A DNA stretch of 64,000 nucleotides, from NCBI RefSeq assembly GCF_014133895.1, contig NC_050731.1, positions 1,034,849 to 1,098,848 on the forward strand, written 5' to 3'. Within the stretch, counting starts at the first letter, position 1; each line of letters begins with the position of its first letter. Positions 41,148-52,308 of the stretch are shown piece after piece. The position numbers and the translations under genes are program-made. The DNA is from Torulaspora globosa. Its lineage: Eukaryota; Ascomycota; Saccharomycetes; Saccharomycetales; Saccharomycetaceae. Below the pieces are notes generated by a model, which was not told the DNA's origin, did no database searches, and was given only the letters and a program-made list of their open reading frames with translations.

Positions 41148-42879
41148 GGCTTCGCCTTCAGCTTATAAATTTAGGGTAATTTATTGATAATTTTGGGAAA
41201 CTGATCTTCAAACCGTTTGTGAGCCTAAAAAAATCGGAACCATATTTATGTTTCTTCAATGATGAATGGACAGGACCAATGATTATGTTTCTGTACCTTG
41301 GAAACTATTGGACTTTACCTATGTGTGATGCCGCACGTCGCTCCGACAGAGCCTGTCCCTTTTCTTTCTTCTGAGTGAGTGAACATTTTCACTCCGATCA
41401 TCGTTCTTCTAATATTCTAGTTTTCTTTATGCCGTGATGCCAATTGGTGTCCCATCAACTGGGTCCAAATCTAGCTTCAATGTACTTAAACAAACGACTT
41501 ACAGGATAAACCATGAAATCCATACCCTAAATTTTAAATCTCGACTTATTCGAAATTGCAGTGAATGCGAGTGTTATCAAAGGTCTGAAAGTTTACTGAA
41601 GAACTACCGGCAATGAAAGCATACCTGTGTTTTCGCAATGACAAAAGCTTCACTCATGACTACTTCCAATCTATGACGAAGAGGAGAATGAATTTGTGTC
41701 AATGGCTGTCGGCTACGCGTCACTACTAAACCTAATGCACGTCAGAAGCCAAGAGGTGTTGCAATATTGCCGCTTAAAATTTATAGCCAGTTTGGAAAAC
41801 CATATCAGACTACAGCAAATATTGAGCACCCTTTACTGGAGGTTTTAACTCCTATCTTGTATCTTTATCGCGGCAAATTCCAAAGCTGGGTGATACGAAG
41901 AAGATCAAATCTACACTACCCTATATGTGGAGGTAAACACTGCAAGGCTACTCCTTGAACATATACAAAGCCACCGATATCATCAATTCTACAGAATATA
42001 TCACGATCTTTAACAGCTGAAATCGCCTTCGCTAAAGAACCAATTATATTCCCCGGTTGTACCAAGTCGCCGCCTAAAGTATTCGATAATGTAGACGCAA
42101 CGATGGCACACGCGGGGATTCGAGAAGTAGAAACATGCTAACTTAACATTTTACGCTATTCAAGTGCCTCATGCCATGAGATACCGTTAGGGAGAAAAAA
42201 TATGCACTCAAAGAGGCGGAGAAGCATATAAGATAAAAGGATGCACGTATTAAATATACAAAGGAGAATATGCGTACAGAAGGAGACCAAAACGAGATCA
42301 ATACGAACCCACACTGGGGATATGCTATCTCTCAGGAATGCGGTCGCATGTTCGCAACTTGGATCAAAGTTCGAGAAGTTCTACAAAATAGGAAAATGCA
42401 TTATTTGTACTATCCTCCTCGGTTAACCTTATCGCGAAGGCAAATTCCTCCTTAGAGAGAAAACATCTTTCCCAATTCTTAGTATTCTGAGTTCAGTGGG
42501 TAAGCAAGCAAAGCTGCTCGAGATTCTGAGCAGGCTTCGTTCTGCATGGCGCAAAAGATATCACCAATAATTAACTGGCGATAGTGTAAAAAAGTTCGCC
42601 TACTATACCGCAATTAAGGCCATTGAGTTGATTGTCCTAGGATATATTTCAAAATGGTCCATTCTCAGCCAGATTTGAAGGGGGAAAGCTGAATGAGGAA
42701 CAAAAGGAAGCCCCTCAGTCCGCATGCCTGTAATGCTAGGAGGTGTCCTGCATTTCTTAGACGGATTTACGCTCGCGTAAATCTTTTAGAGATCCGCGTA
42801 GCACTTTGACGAAGCGGGGGTGAAAAAAGGCACACTGTGCCATTTAAAAGTCAGAGGCGTCCATCAATGGCCGTCAACG
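41148..42879. other. intergenic region between permease and DUR3-like relic
   Basis: About 1.7 kb. No gene is supported; the short frames have no family match. An ATG at about 42654 (MVHSQPDLKG) lies where the 5' end of the DUR3-like relic might once have been, but the sequence up to 42880 no longer aligns by eye. Confidence 0.4.
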
Positions 42880-44705
42880 GAGAGCATCTCTCGACGCTTG
42901 GCAAAGGTAAATCCCGACTTTCACTCAATCGTTTTCTGCTCGTGGATGAGGCCTGCACCGTTCTCTCGTGCTGCCTTTATTATTACAGATGCGATGCTGC
43001 CGGTATCAATTGCTCAATGCTCTTCACAATGGTTGCTCTAGAAATGAAAAGAAGGGCTACTGGTGCATATACGATAGTCGAGATAGTAAAGGGACGTTTT
43101 GTTAAAGCAGCTCATTGTGTGTATCTAGTACTCCTATGGCACAAGCATTATGATTGCAAGCATGCTTTACTAGGTTAATCACAAGCGTTCGCCCATATCG
43201 CTAATATCCACTGTGGTATGTGATTTCGTATTCACCATCATTGTTGCTGCCTACACAATGTTGGGAGGTCTCAAGAAAATATGTTTGAGTGAATGGGTTC
43301 GTACAGTCATAATCTACTTGGTTATCATCTGCTCTCTTCTCATCTGCTACAATACAGCTGGTCTGATCAGCTCGAGCGGCAGACAGTCATATCGTCTGCA
43401 GGAAATCTCAAAAACACATCTTTCCGCTGGATATGAGGGTAGTATTTAACCTTCTCAAACAAAAGCCTTGTGATGTTGATATGGAATCACATCATCAGTA
43501 AGTGGGCAACTGTGCTTGCTGATCCATCGAAGGGTCAGAAAGTCCTTGCCGCCAAGCCAATATCTACAATTTTTGGAAACGCCATTGGATCTTCGTCCTG
43601 GTTCATATGGAGTTTTTGACTCAAAAGGCGCTGGCCGCCTTAGCACATACCAGCAATCCTGTTTGTTTGTTCCCTGCACAAGAAGTTAACATTAAAATGT
43701 CTCTTGCATTCCTGATGGCCAAGTCCAGCGCTGCTGCTGGTATTCTAGTATTTCTCATGTCAGTTACTTCTTCCCTGTTCGTCGAACTGGTTTCCGTTTC
43801 CTCGGTCATGACTTATGACGTGCTCAGGGTCTACAACAAGCCTATGCGACTGGAAGTCAACTCGTCAGGGTCTACCATTTCTTTGTGATTCTTTTCGCCC
43901 TCTTTGTTGGGGGTTTGACGGTGATATTCAAGCACATTGGCATTGCAGTATTTGACTCTTGACTTTCATTGGTATAGTTTTGGTAGCTGCATCAGTCGGT
44001 ATCACACTGACGTTATTCTGGCGAAAAATGAGTAGGGATTGCTTCTACTGGGCAGTGTCCTTAGGTTCATTAACAGGTCTTGGCTACTGGCTTGGTGCTT
44101 GCAAGCGATTCTATGGGGAGATCAACAAGGACAACCTTTCTCTGGTGAATTCCACTATAATTGTCACTTTCTCGACTTTGAGCCACTTTTCTTACAGCAT
44201 CATAGTCACTTATCTAAAACCTGGCAACAGCTCACTAGAGAACCTTGGAGAGAAGTTTATAGTGGGAAACGATGCAACCGCTCAAGAGAGGAAAGGCATG
44301 CAAATAGATGAGGGGACCAGGGGTTAAATTGAGCTCAGTCTTCAAATGGGCCATTATTGGAACATTCGCCTTGTGAGTAGCGTTCACCTTCTTACTACCC
44401 TTCCGGATGTATGGTCAGAAATAAATCATGTCCAAATCGTTCTTCAAGGGCTGGGTGGTTGGCAGTATCATCTGGCTTTTATCTCTTTTCTCTACATTAC
44501 ATTCTATCCGATCTACGAGAGCAGATCCGCTACTTTCGAGTTCTTTAGAACGCTTACTGGTAAAGCGAAAAACCAAGTGGTGTTATTATACAGAGGCGAT
44601 CTTACACGTTTTGCTGATGAGCAACACAAGAAAGGTTCAGGAATCGAAAGCACTCGCGAAAATTCCGACAATGATTCCGAGCAGGAGCTTACATCACCGG
44701 AATGA
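42880..44705 (+). pseudogene. DUR3-like transporter pseudogene
   Basis: This is a decayed copy of the intact DUR3-like gene at 52309-54312. Matching pieces occur in order but in changing frames: KRRATGAYTIVEIVKGRF (about 43050), AAYTMLGGLKKICLSEWVRT (about 43250), SSAAAGILVFLMSVTSS (about 43720), TFIGIVLVAASVGITLTLFW (about 43960), KRFYGEINKDNLSLVNSTII (about 44100) and FYPIYESRSATFEFFRTLTG (about 44500), ending at a stop at 44705. At least five interruptions separate them, and the first 80 or so codons are missing or unrecognisable. The C-terminal tail is still open, which suggests moderately recent decay. Confidence 0.92.
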
Positions 44706-44823
44706 CAGGAACAAATTTGTACCTTTCGGTAGTTTTTATTTGGTATCTATTAGCGTAAACAATAATCGGTTCAAAACGAATATATATAGATCTAGTCTAA
44801 CTTGCGACGACAAACTGGCTCGG

Positions 44824-45750
44824 TTATTCGAAAATTGGCCATGGTCTCCAGTCAGGTTGAACGTATCTCTTGGCTCCTACCTCGTCAATTAGGTGTGTCA
44901 CAAGCTCGATGTCTTCATCAGATACAGTGATTTGTCTGAAATTCGATTTAATGCGCTCAGCATTTATTGACTTTGGAAGAACACAATATCCGCGGGAAAG
45001 ACCCCAGTTGATGAGGACATTAGCAGGTTGTGCATCATATTTTTTAGCGAGATCAACAAGCACTGGGTGGGTTAGCATGGCAGAATCAGACGACCCCAAA
45101 GGCGAATAGGCCTCAATGACTATACCACGGGCCTTGCAGAAATCAATGAGCTCGGTCTGAGGTAGCTGTGGGTGGATCTCTATCTGGTTGACTGCTGGCA
45201 CAACCAGCTTATCCTCGGAATCCGAAAGCTTCTTCAAGTTGTTGATCGAGAAGTTGGAAACACCAATATTTCTACATTTTCCTGACTTAGGCAGCTCTTG
45301 CATTAGCCTCCAGGTCTTGACGAAGTCCCAGTCTTCCACATCGATATCACGTCTACCATCTGGCAGTAGCGGGATGGAAAACCAGTGGCCAGTGGCTAAT
45401 TTGTCAGCTTTTAGAGCCACTGGCCAGTGCATCAAGTAGAGGTCCACGTAGTCCAAACCAAGTCTTTCCAAAGAGCCTTCCAGACCCTCTTTTGGATTTC
45501 TGTGCTGAGTAGAGAACAATTTCGTGGTAATCCATAGGTCTTCTCTTGGAACTCCCGAATCTCTAATAGCTCTGCCGACAGCACTTTCATTTCCATAGAT
45601 AGCTGCGGTATCGATATGTCTGTATCCCGCAGCAATTGCCGACTTGACAGCATTATAGGTGTCCTCTTCACCTGACTTCCATGTTCCCAAGCCAATTGCT
45701 GGGAGCAGAGCGCCTGTGTTTAATTGCAAAGCAGGGGCGGTTTGAACCAT
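44824..45750 (-). CDS. aldo-keto reductase, Gcy1/Ypr1 type
   Basis: A cytosolic NADPH-dependent aldo-keto reductase (AKR3-like) that reduces aldehydes or ketones; S. cerevisiae Gcy1 and Ypr1 act on glycerol-related and branched aldehydes. The ATG at 45750 (MVQTAPALQLNTG) gives 308 residues and matches the family N-terminus. The 15-codon upstream extension begins at a TTG. The catalytic tetrad is visible as D47, Y52 (HIDTAAIYGNE), K77 (TTKL) and H108 (MHWP); further marks are GVSNFSINNL and VLPKSINAERIKSN, which bind the NADPH phosphate. It ends about 120 bp from the end of the convergent DUR3-like relic. Confidence 0.92.
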   Translation of the reverse strand: MVQTAPALQLNTGALLPAIGLGTWKSGEEDTYNAVKSAIAAGYRHIDTAAIYGNESAVGRAIRDSGVPREDLWITTKLFSTQHRNPKEGLEGSLERLGLDYVDLYLMHWPVALKADKLATGHWFSIPLLPDGRRDIDVEDWDFVKTWRLMQELPKSGKCRNIGVSNFSINNLKKLSDSEDKLVVPAVNQIEIHPQLPQTELIDFCKARGIVIEAYSPLGSSDSAMLTHPVLVDLAKKYDAQPANVLINWGLSRGYCVLPKSINAERIKSNFRQITVSDEDIELVTHLIDEVGAKRYVQPDWRPWPIFE

Positions 45751-46483
45751 TGTGTGACGATAAGGTTCGATTAATATGCACCGATATTGACTCAAGACTT
45801 GTGACAGAAAACTCTCAAACTTTAGGTATTTATATCTTTGGGAACAGAGTTGGCAAGAAAGCTAGCTTTTATGGCTACTCTAATGATTCCTCGATTGTTT
45901 ATTTAATTTCAACCGAGCTATTTTCTGTCACTTGTCTCGACATTCCTTAGTAGGAAGGTCAACTGTTAATCGATGAGCTGACTAATTATTTAGCGGCCTT
46001 GAGCCCGACATCAAGCTTCAGGCTGAAGCATTGAGCTAGGCTCTGCTGTCTGTGACAATGGTCGAAAGAGGGACTAGTATTGGCTACTGGTCTCCTAGCA
46101 ATACCGAGTTTCTCGGATGGAGACAATGCGCTTGCTCGAAATTTCATACTACATCAAGCTTATGCAGCTATCCTCGAACTTTTACTGTCTTATCGGTTAC
46201 CCATCCGCACCTGTCTTACACACCCACCAAGAGCATCCCTTCAGCGTCGCGGCGCTACCATCTATGCTGATAAGAACACAATTTCGACTCTACGATAGGA
46301 AGTTGGAACCTGGAACGTATCTAGAAATTCCTTGTGTGGAATTCAAAATGAATCTGTGCTATCACAGAGATTGGTCGAAAATGTGGCGCGGATGATATAA
46401 GGACAGCAGTTTGCAGGTTGGCGACCTGATCTGTAAATTGGTAGTTCCAATTTAGGGCACCGATCCTAGTCTATTAACAAAGA
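45751..46483. other. divergent intergenic region AKR-RidA
   Basis: About 730 bp separating the reverse-strand reductase and the forward RidA gene. Overlapping frames of 72-92 codons at 46052-46395 have no recognisable family and are not called. A GATATAA element near 46393 lies about 90 bp before the RidA start. Confidence 0.45.
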
Positions 46484-46873
46484 ATGGCAAAGCAACTTCA
46501 ATGGGAAGAAGTTGGCGCTGCCGCCCACGCTCTACTTTCTCCTGGCTACGTGACAGCAAAGAACAGTCAAACTTTGTACACTTCTGGCTGTGTAGGAACT
46601 GATCCTAAAACTGGCGAAATACCAGATTGCATTGAAGCACAGACCAGGAACGCACTTGAGAACCTCAAGGCAATTTTAAAAGCTGGTGGCAGCAGTCTAG
46701 ACAGCGTTTTGAAGGTTTTGCTTTTCGTAGCTGATGGGAGCTATGCAGCCAGTGTCAACAAGGTTTATAAAGAGTACTTTCCCAGCAAGCCTGCCAGAAG
46801 CTGTGTTGTAGTAGCTTTCCCAGATCCTACCCTCAAGGTCGAGTTGGAGTGCGTGGCAGCTGTAGAGGAATAG
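46484..46873 (+). CDS. RidA/YjgF/Hmf1 family enamine/imine deaminase
   Basis: RidA proteins hydrolyse reactive enamine/imine intermediates released by PLP enzymes such as threonine dehydratase; yeast members are the cytosolic Hmf1 and mitochondrial Mmf1. The 129-residue length is typical. Family features are LYTSGCVGTDPKTGEI, QTRNALENLKAIL, the substrate-binding arginine R105 in PARSCVVVAF and E120 in VELECVA. There is no clear mitochondrial presequence, so a cytosolic Hmf1-like role is likelier. The S. cerevisiae proteins end in the same VELEC/VIA-type strand. It sits among amino-acid and aminotransferase genes, which suits the function. Confidence 0.93.
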   Translation: MAKQLQWEEVGAAAHALLSPGYVTAKNSQTLYTSGCVGTDPKTGEIPDCIEAQTRNALENLKAILKAGGSSLDSVLKVLLFVADGSYAASVNKVYKEYFPSKPARSCVVVAFPDPTLKVELECVAAVEE

Positions 46874-47149
46874 ATCCGTGCAGCATCGCTTAAAGATGTG
46901 CTGTTATATAGGAGTATCAGCGATATAATTCAACCAACGTTCAGTACACATTCTTTTGTAGTGCAGACTGCGAGAAGAAAATGAACTCTATGCCAATCGT
47001 CTCTGAATTCTGCACCGATTGTGCTGAAAATGACAACGACAATGAGCATAAGCGAGAGCTAAATCAAATTATCATTCTCAAAACCTTACACCTCAAGAGA
47101 ATATTTGTGAACTACGCTATAGCTTAAAACATGAGATGCAAAAATAATA

Positions 47150-47960
47150 TTACGCTATACCAAAACTTCTGGAGCAACCCCTTCGGAACAGGACAACTTC
47201 ATTTCTTTCTTCCTTATCAGCGATATCGATCTTCGGTATTAGATTTCTTCCAATATCTTCAATATTCCTGAACCTGTACTCCTGGTAGTAAATGGAAGAT
47301 CCGACCAGTAGAACGAAATCGAAACCCAGAGTAATGTAAGCGGTGAAGAAGGTTCTCGTATCCCAGTTACTCCTGATAAAGACAGCGTAATCGGTTGTCA
47401 AACTCAAGACCCAGTAGAAGAAAATCGAGAAGTAAGCGCCAGACTTTTGGAAACGGACCCTGTATGGGACCCTATCATTGAATCCATTTTGCTGATGACT
47501 TTTCTGAACTGTAGCTATGCCGTTGCGACAATAACCCAGCTGGAGAAATCCGGAAATGGTTGAGATGTTACTCAAGCAGTTGAGAACGACGGAAGAACAC
47601 TTCGAACAGTCCAACTAAGGGAGCAGAGAGGAACGAAGGAGGAGCCGCTCTTGACGATTTCTGTTCAGACGGCCAAAAACTTACCAGTGTTACCGGGATC
47701 TAAGTGGTCAGTGAAGGTTCCAGGATGTTTTCAATAGTGAAAGCCCAGCACTTGGTGTTGCGAAGGGCTACCGCCGAAGAAGATGACAATACCGACAATG
47801 ATCAGGCCAGTGATAGTGAAGATCTTGATCGAGCGAACCAGAACTCTCCCTCATCAGAGAACCTGACTCGAAGGGCAGTTAGTGCTGCTGAAAGAGAACA
47901 GAAGATAGAGATGAAGATTGCGCTGTTGAGTGACTTGAACAGTCAACTGAGAATACTGAG
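47150..47960 (-). pseudogene. Put4-like amino acid permease pseudogene
   Basis: This reverse-strand relic matches the intact permease at 39444-41147. From its 5' side, pieces equivalent to GLIIVGIVIFFGG and VLGFHY-KHPGTF (about 47800-47730) and GNTGKFLAV with an in-frame stop then IVKSGSSF (about 47690-47640) are followed by a jump of about 130 codons. Then comes the C-terminal part SNISTISGF to PKIDIADKEERNEVV (47614-47150). Stops, frame changes and the internal deletion show it is dead. The N-terminal third is absent. Confidence 0.9.
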
Positions 47961-49231
47961 TGTAGGATGCCGTAAAAAGTGCAACTCTGTCAAATAATTA
48001 TGAGAAAGTGGTGATATTCCTCGCGCAGCACGTTGTGTGCTTCGAAACTTGGCGTAACTCGGTAGGATCTCACTGTCATGGTTCGTGTCAATTCCGCTTT
48101 GTCTTGATCCCAAGTGCGCCTTAAACAAAGTTCCCCGTCAGAAAGTCACGATCGCGAGCATTGTATGGCCAGACTGGATACAAGCGCCCTCATCTTCATT
48201 TGAGAAAGTTTGATGCTAGCAACATCTCGCTGAAAGGTTTGAAGGGTGAGGCTTGCGCCCGATGAGTAAACTGTGAAGGTTTGCTTGGTTGGTATGAACA
48301 CTACAATGTGAAAAACATCTTGGCACAAGCACAGAAAATCGATCACGGCCCATTTTTTGAGAATAGTGACTGTGATCAAACGCGCTCCACTTCTGAATAC
48401 TTGGCTGTTCACTATGGTAGACGTAAATTAGGTCACGTGATTGCCTTACAGTGGCATCGTCCTCGGTGACGTTGTATTGAATCTATTCGGGTACTGCGAT
48501 AAGCTATATGAGCAACCGTACAAGAATCATGCAGGAAACCCTGTCCAAGTAAACCCATCACTTTGGCAGCTTGCGCTACTGTCGGTTGATATTTCCGTCG
48601 ATTTAGAGTCGTCTCCTTATGCATTTTATCTCAACATATTAGCTGCAGCTAGGACGCCTCAACCTGTTTCTCTGTATTTATTTCTAAATCCGGTTGTGCG
48701 CTTGAACTATTACGACATTCAGATCACTTGACCTTTAATTCTCGAAATAAATCGACTTTGTTTTAAAATTGTAATCCACAGTTGAAAAGGCCCTAGTCAT
48801 TCCCACCCTCTCCCTGATTAAAGTTGGAGGGCTAAGTAGCCTACGATTCCTATGTTTGTTCGTTAGTTGAGACCCTTTCCGCAAGTCAGAGCGCTCTTTT
48901 CCATTCTGAAAGTTTTCAGTTCTGGACGGCTTAAATCAAACTATGAAGTAACCTCAGCCCATCTTCGTGAATTCTATTAAACGCCAACGGTTTAGTTTTT
49001 CGAGATTTGATTCGCTCTAGTCTTTCAAACGTTAATTTTCGGATGAATCGTTGGATATTGTAGGAATCAAACTGTTCCAAGTGTATCTGTAAGCAGTTGA
49101 TGGCAACTGTGGGTTTTCCATTTCCTCTGCTTCGAGTGGAGGAAATAGTCGACTGGCCAGGAGGGGTTCTGGCCACTGCGCGCGTCAGTAGGCTGTGAGT
49201 TCCTCGTGAGTACACCCAGGTGTAGATGTCA
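47961..49231. other. gene-poor region with no recognised content
   Basis: About 1.3 kb beyond the permease relic. Open frames of 88-114 codons occur on both strands (for example 48146-48412 reverse and 48931-49275 reverse) without family signatures. A GTCACGTG E-box is present at about 48433. Confidence 0.35.
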
Positions 49232-49414
49232 TCATTCACTAGTTTTGGAATTTTCCCATTGGGATCGCAACCCATTACCTTCCAACTTCATTATACGGTA
49301 TCTGAGGGCGAGTCCATTACTGGGACCATCAAAACAAGTGACGACAAAGTCGGTGGCAAAGAATGACAGTGCACAGGCCAGAAAGGTATTGATTTTGGTG
49401 ACAGAGCTAGTCAT
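49232..49414 (-). pseudogene. membrane-protein relic, copy A
   Basis: A 60-codon reverse-strand frame whose product includes FFATDFVVTCFDGPS and LALRYRIMKLEGNG. It aligns with copy B at 50483-50665 over about 45 residues, sharing FF-TDF--T--DGPS--L--RYR--L. In-frame similarity continues upstream of the ATG (LAQH versus LAQN) and then meets a stop, so the frame is probably the tail of a longer decayed gene rather than a small gene. A final hydrophobic segment followed by RYRxxxLN resembles the C-terminus of Dal5-family permeases, but this is tentative. Confidence 0.4.
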
Positions 49415-50482
49415 ATGTTGGGCTAGTTTAGTTAGTTGTTTTTAATCTTTATGTGATTTAATTCCACTCCCTCTTGTATGCAAACCGACTTCCAATTGAT
49501 TGAGTGTTAGAAACCAATGGGAAAAACGAGCCGTACAGCGGAGGGAGCGATGTTAATTGTGAGAGGCTCTTAATGGAGGCAGTACGCTCGTACACCTCGT
49601 TTTGGATTGTTGGCTTGGCATTTTTTTTTGGAACGACTTCCATTTAAGGCAAACCCTTTTCGGGTTTGGATTCCAAATTAGGGAGTTTGCCTATGTAGTC
49701 TTTTCGGGTTACCACCGGTTACCCGGTTAACTGTGTTCTTGGCAACCAACCACACTATTGGCCCTCGCTGTAACTACCGCTAGGCTGTAAATTTTCAGTA
49801 CAAAGGAAATATTTTTCAACCTTGTCGGCCATTGTCATAACAATTAAATGACTATACTAGACTATAAGAAATCCACAAAGACCCTGAAGTTTATGTTATA
49901 TTGTGGATAGGGCGTAAATCAGCCCTTTTGACTTTGCCAAGGTAGACAAAGCACGTGACTCCGAGGCTTGGTGATTTATAGATACTATTTGTCACAGCGT
50001 CAAGTCCTTCTGACTGATTCTTTTGCATACATTATCACAGAATCAGTTGGGGCGCGGGAAAGAAATGCGATTACTAAAAGCGAGTTGTTCAGGCTCTGGG
50101 ATTTGCTCACAGCCTTATTGCCTGCCATGATGTGTCCCCCCCGAGGGATGCAATATACTGGCATATTACGATCGAATTAAAGAATCGAGAGTTATTGGTA
50201 TTGGCCATTGCTCCCATGCTCTGGGTGAAAGCGTGACCAGTAACCCCTACCCGTTCTCTGCATAGTATTCTTGACTAATAAGCTAGCTCAATACTTCAGA
50301 AAGAGGAATATTGAATGTTTTAAAGGTAGTGCCACCTTTGCCTCAAAACAGGCCCGCTATTGCATTGGTTTATCATAGGCACAACAATAGCTATACAGAC
50401 AGTTATCGTATATGAATGGTAGGTTATGTGGTTAATTAACTGCAGTCTTCTGTGTTTATCAAAGATGCATAGCGCTTGTGGC
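49415..50482. other. region between the two relics
   Basis: About 1.1 kb with no supported gene. It contains the hairpin at 49650-49668, an ACC/GGT-rich stretch at about 49710-49735, and a CACGTG at about 49951. Weak short frames only. Confidence 0.35.
49650..49668. repeat. short perfect hairpin
   Basis: CAAACCC and GGGTTTG form a 7-bp stem around a TTTTC loop. The stem could form in RNA from either strand, and a run of T (reverse strand A) lies just to the left. No gene end is recognised beside it, so its role is unknown. Confidence 0.5.
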
Positions 50483-50740
50483 TTAAATATCTCGATCAGA
50501 TTTTTTTTCGTCAAGTTGTTTCGACTCCTTGTTGAGAGTATGTAGTCGGTATCTGATTCCGAGTGCGAAGCTGGGTCCATCGCAAGCAGTAAATGCAAAA
50601 TCTGTAAAGAAAAAAGTGAACCCCCAAAGTAGAGCTGAGCCGATCTGGGGAATTTTGGTACTCATAATGCTCTTGCTTAAGCCGCTCAGTGGCAGGGGTA
50701 TGATGTTTTGAGCGAGATGCCAAATAGCTCCTAGGATTTG
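50483..50740 (-). pseudogene. membrane-protein relic, copy B
   Basis: The reverse-strand frame from 50665 encodes 60 residues including FFFTDFAFTACDGPS and LGIRYRLHTLNKESKQ. The same frame stays open upstream of the ATG to about 50740, reading through NQILGAIWHLAQNIIPL. That fits the distal part of a longer membrane transporter. Its tail (membrane segment, RYRL, NKExxxLDE) recalls Dal5/allantoate-type permeases. A piece at about 51660-51510 (QRQECFLIRKVFKF) could be the N-terminal end of the same decayed gene, but this is weak. It is clearly homologous to copy A. Confidence 0.4.
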
Positions 50741-52308
50741 GTTTTTTGTCCATGAGACGCTTAGTTACCGTACGATCAGTGAAAACCAATGTTCGACTCT
50801 TGATTATCATTTTCTCGCGATTTTCTCGCGTATATACATACCGCTGTCGACCAGCTGTGACTGACTGACGATCTTGTTTGCCGGTAACTCTTAACATTGA
50901 AACTTTACGGAAAGCATACCTTGTAATAAGCCCCCGGCCACTGATGATAGGGCGTCGAAGCCCAATAATTAACCATAAGGCTTCCGTTAGTTCTTCATGC
51001 GAAGCACTTGAGGATACTATCTTTCCACTAAAGTAGTAGGATTTGGTTAAAGTAAGATCTAAAGGGCACAACGATTTTCCATAAGCAAGAGTTTGGGCGA
51101 TAAGTTACTCGTACTTCTTGTCGAAACAAATAGTTTTTCTTCTCTCCTGGCATTGAGACAAGCAGGTGTTCAGCTCCTCATGATGGTTGATACCCAGAAT
51201 CTCGGCGCTTTCGCTGATACAAGAATACGTGGAGTCTACCTTTGGAATTGCTCAAGAAACGCGAAGTTTGGACTGAAAACATGGCATAATCTATCGAAAA
51301 CGCCCAGATACCACGAGCTTACGGTCATCTGCCTATGAGCCTATGGACAACTTACTCACCTCACCCTTCTACCGTTCGAGAAAGAGTAGTCTCTTGCCGA
51401 AGCCAGGCGGTCTCACATATTATCAGAAACAACAAACTCTACGATAGGATTGCAACGGCATCACATAACGCAAGCTTTGAAGGTATGTGCTGTTCTTGAG
51501 CCCGCCTTCGCCCTTTAGTGCTTGATCTCCCGTCATTGTGGCCCTAAATTTAAAGACTTTGCGTATCAAGAAACATTCCTGCCTCTGCTGAGTGTCGGAC
51601 TCGCTTGTGCTGAGAGCGTCTATTACCCTCGAGGCCTTTGCTCCTCCGATAGATTCAGCCTTTGCATGCAATGCTTATCAGCGAGAATGGGTAAGACGTA
51701 TGGCAGTGCGTCCCGGAATTTCTTTCCATTCTGGGAGCTTATCGCTCGCAAATTCAGTCGTTAGCTAATCTGCTGGCGATCGCCAAGAAAATAGATGGAG
51801 ATGAGTTAACACATGTCTCAACCTGCCGCAGCGGCGCCAAGACCGTTGATCTTCCCGCGAAAACAATAGCCAACTGCACACTAACATGCTCTCCAGGAAG
51901 TCAGTAAGATGATGTTATCAGTGATAAGTCCGGCGACCGATTTCCGTTAAACAATTACTAGACTCCAGGTTCAAGTTGCTTGCAGAGTAGCATGTGCTTG
52001 TCGCGAAGTTGCTCCGTACTGGTCGAAGGATGGCTACGAAGACTAATCTAAAGTGTAAAATCCCTTTAGCTTATCGCCTGGTTGGTGATAACCTTGTATC
52101 TCCATCAAATTACGCAGCGGCGTTCTTATCAGTGGTCCACTGACTGAGTGCCATGATGAATAGAAATGTGTTTGGAATTCCGCTGGTATATAAGATGGGT
52201 TTCTTCACTTGTTGGAGGAACCATTGTCTGAAATCACCTTCATAACCTTTGAAAGCTAATCACCTTGAAACTGCAAGGTGGAAAAAGTGCGATCCAATTA
52301 GAGTAACA
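50741..52308. promoter_or_regulatory. upstream region of the DUR3-like gene with GATA cluster
   Basis: The proximal 400 bp carry TTATC at 51915, GATAAG at 51923-51928, CTTATC at 52070-52075, GATAA at 52087-52091, CTTATC at 52125-52130 and a TATATAAG box at 52187-52194, about 115 bp before the ATG at 52309. This closely resembles a nitrogen-catabolite-repressed promoter. The more distal part holds only unsupported frames, including a 186-codon one at 50511-51071 that overlaps relic B. Confidence 0.6.

Noticed and set aside
49352..49360. GGTGGCAAA (PACE 9-mer)
   Set aside because: It lies inside relic A with no gene start nearby, so it is probably a chance match.
50511..51071. 186-codon reverse-strand frame
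   Set aside because: It overlaps relic B, which has a recognisable homologue in copy A, in another frame; the 186-residue product shows no family features.
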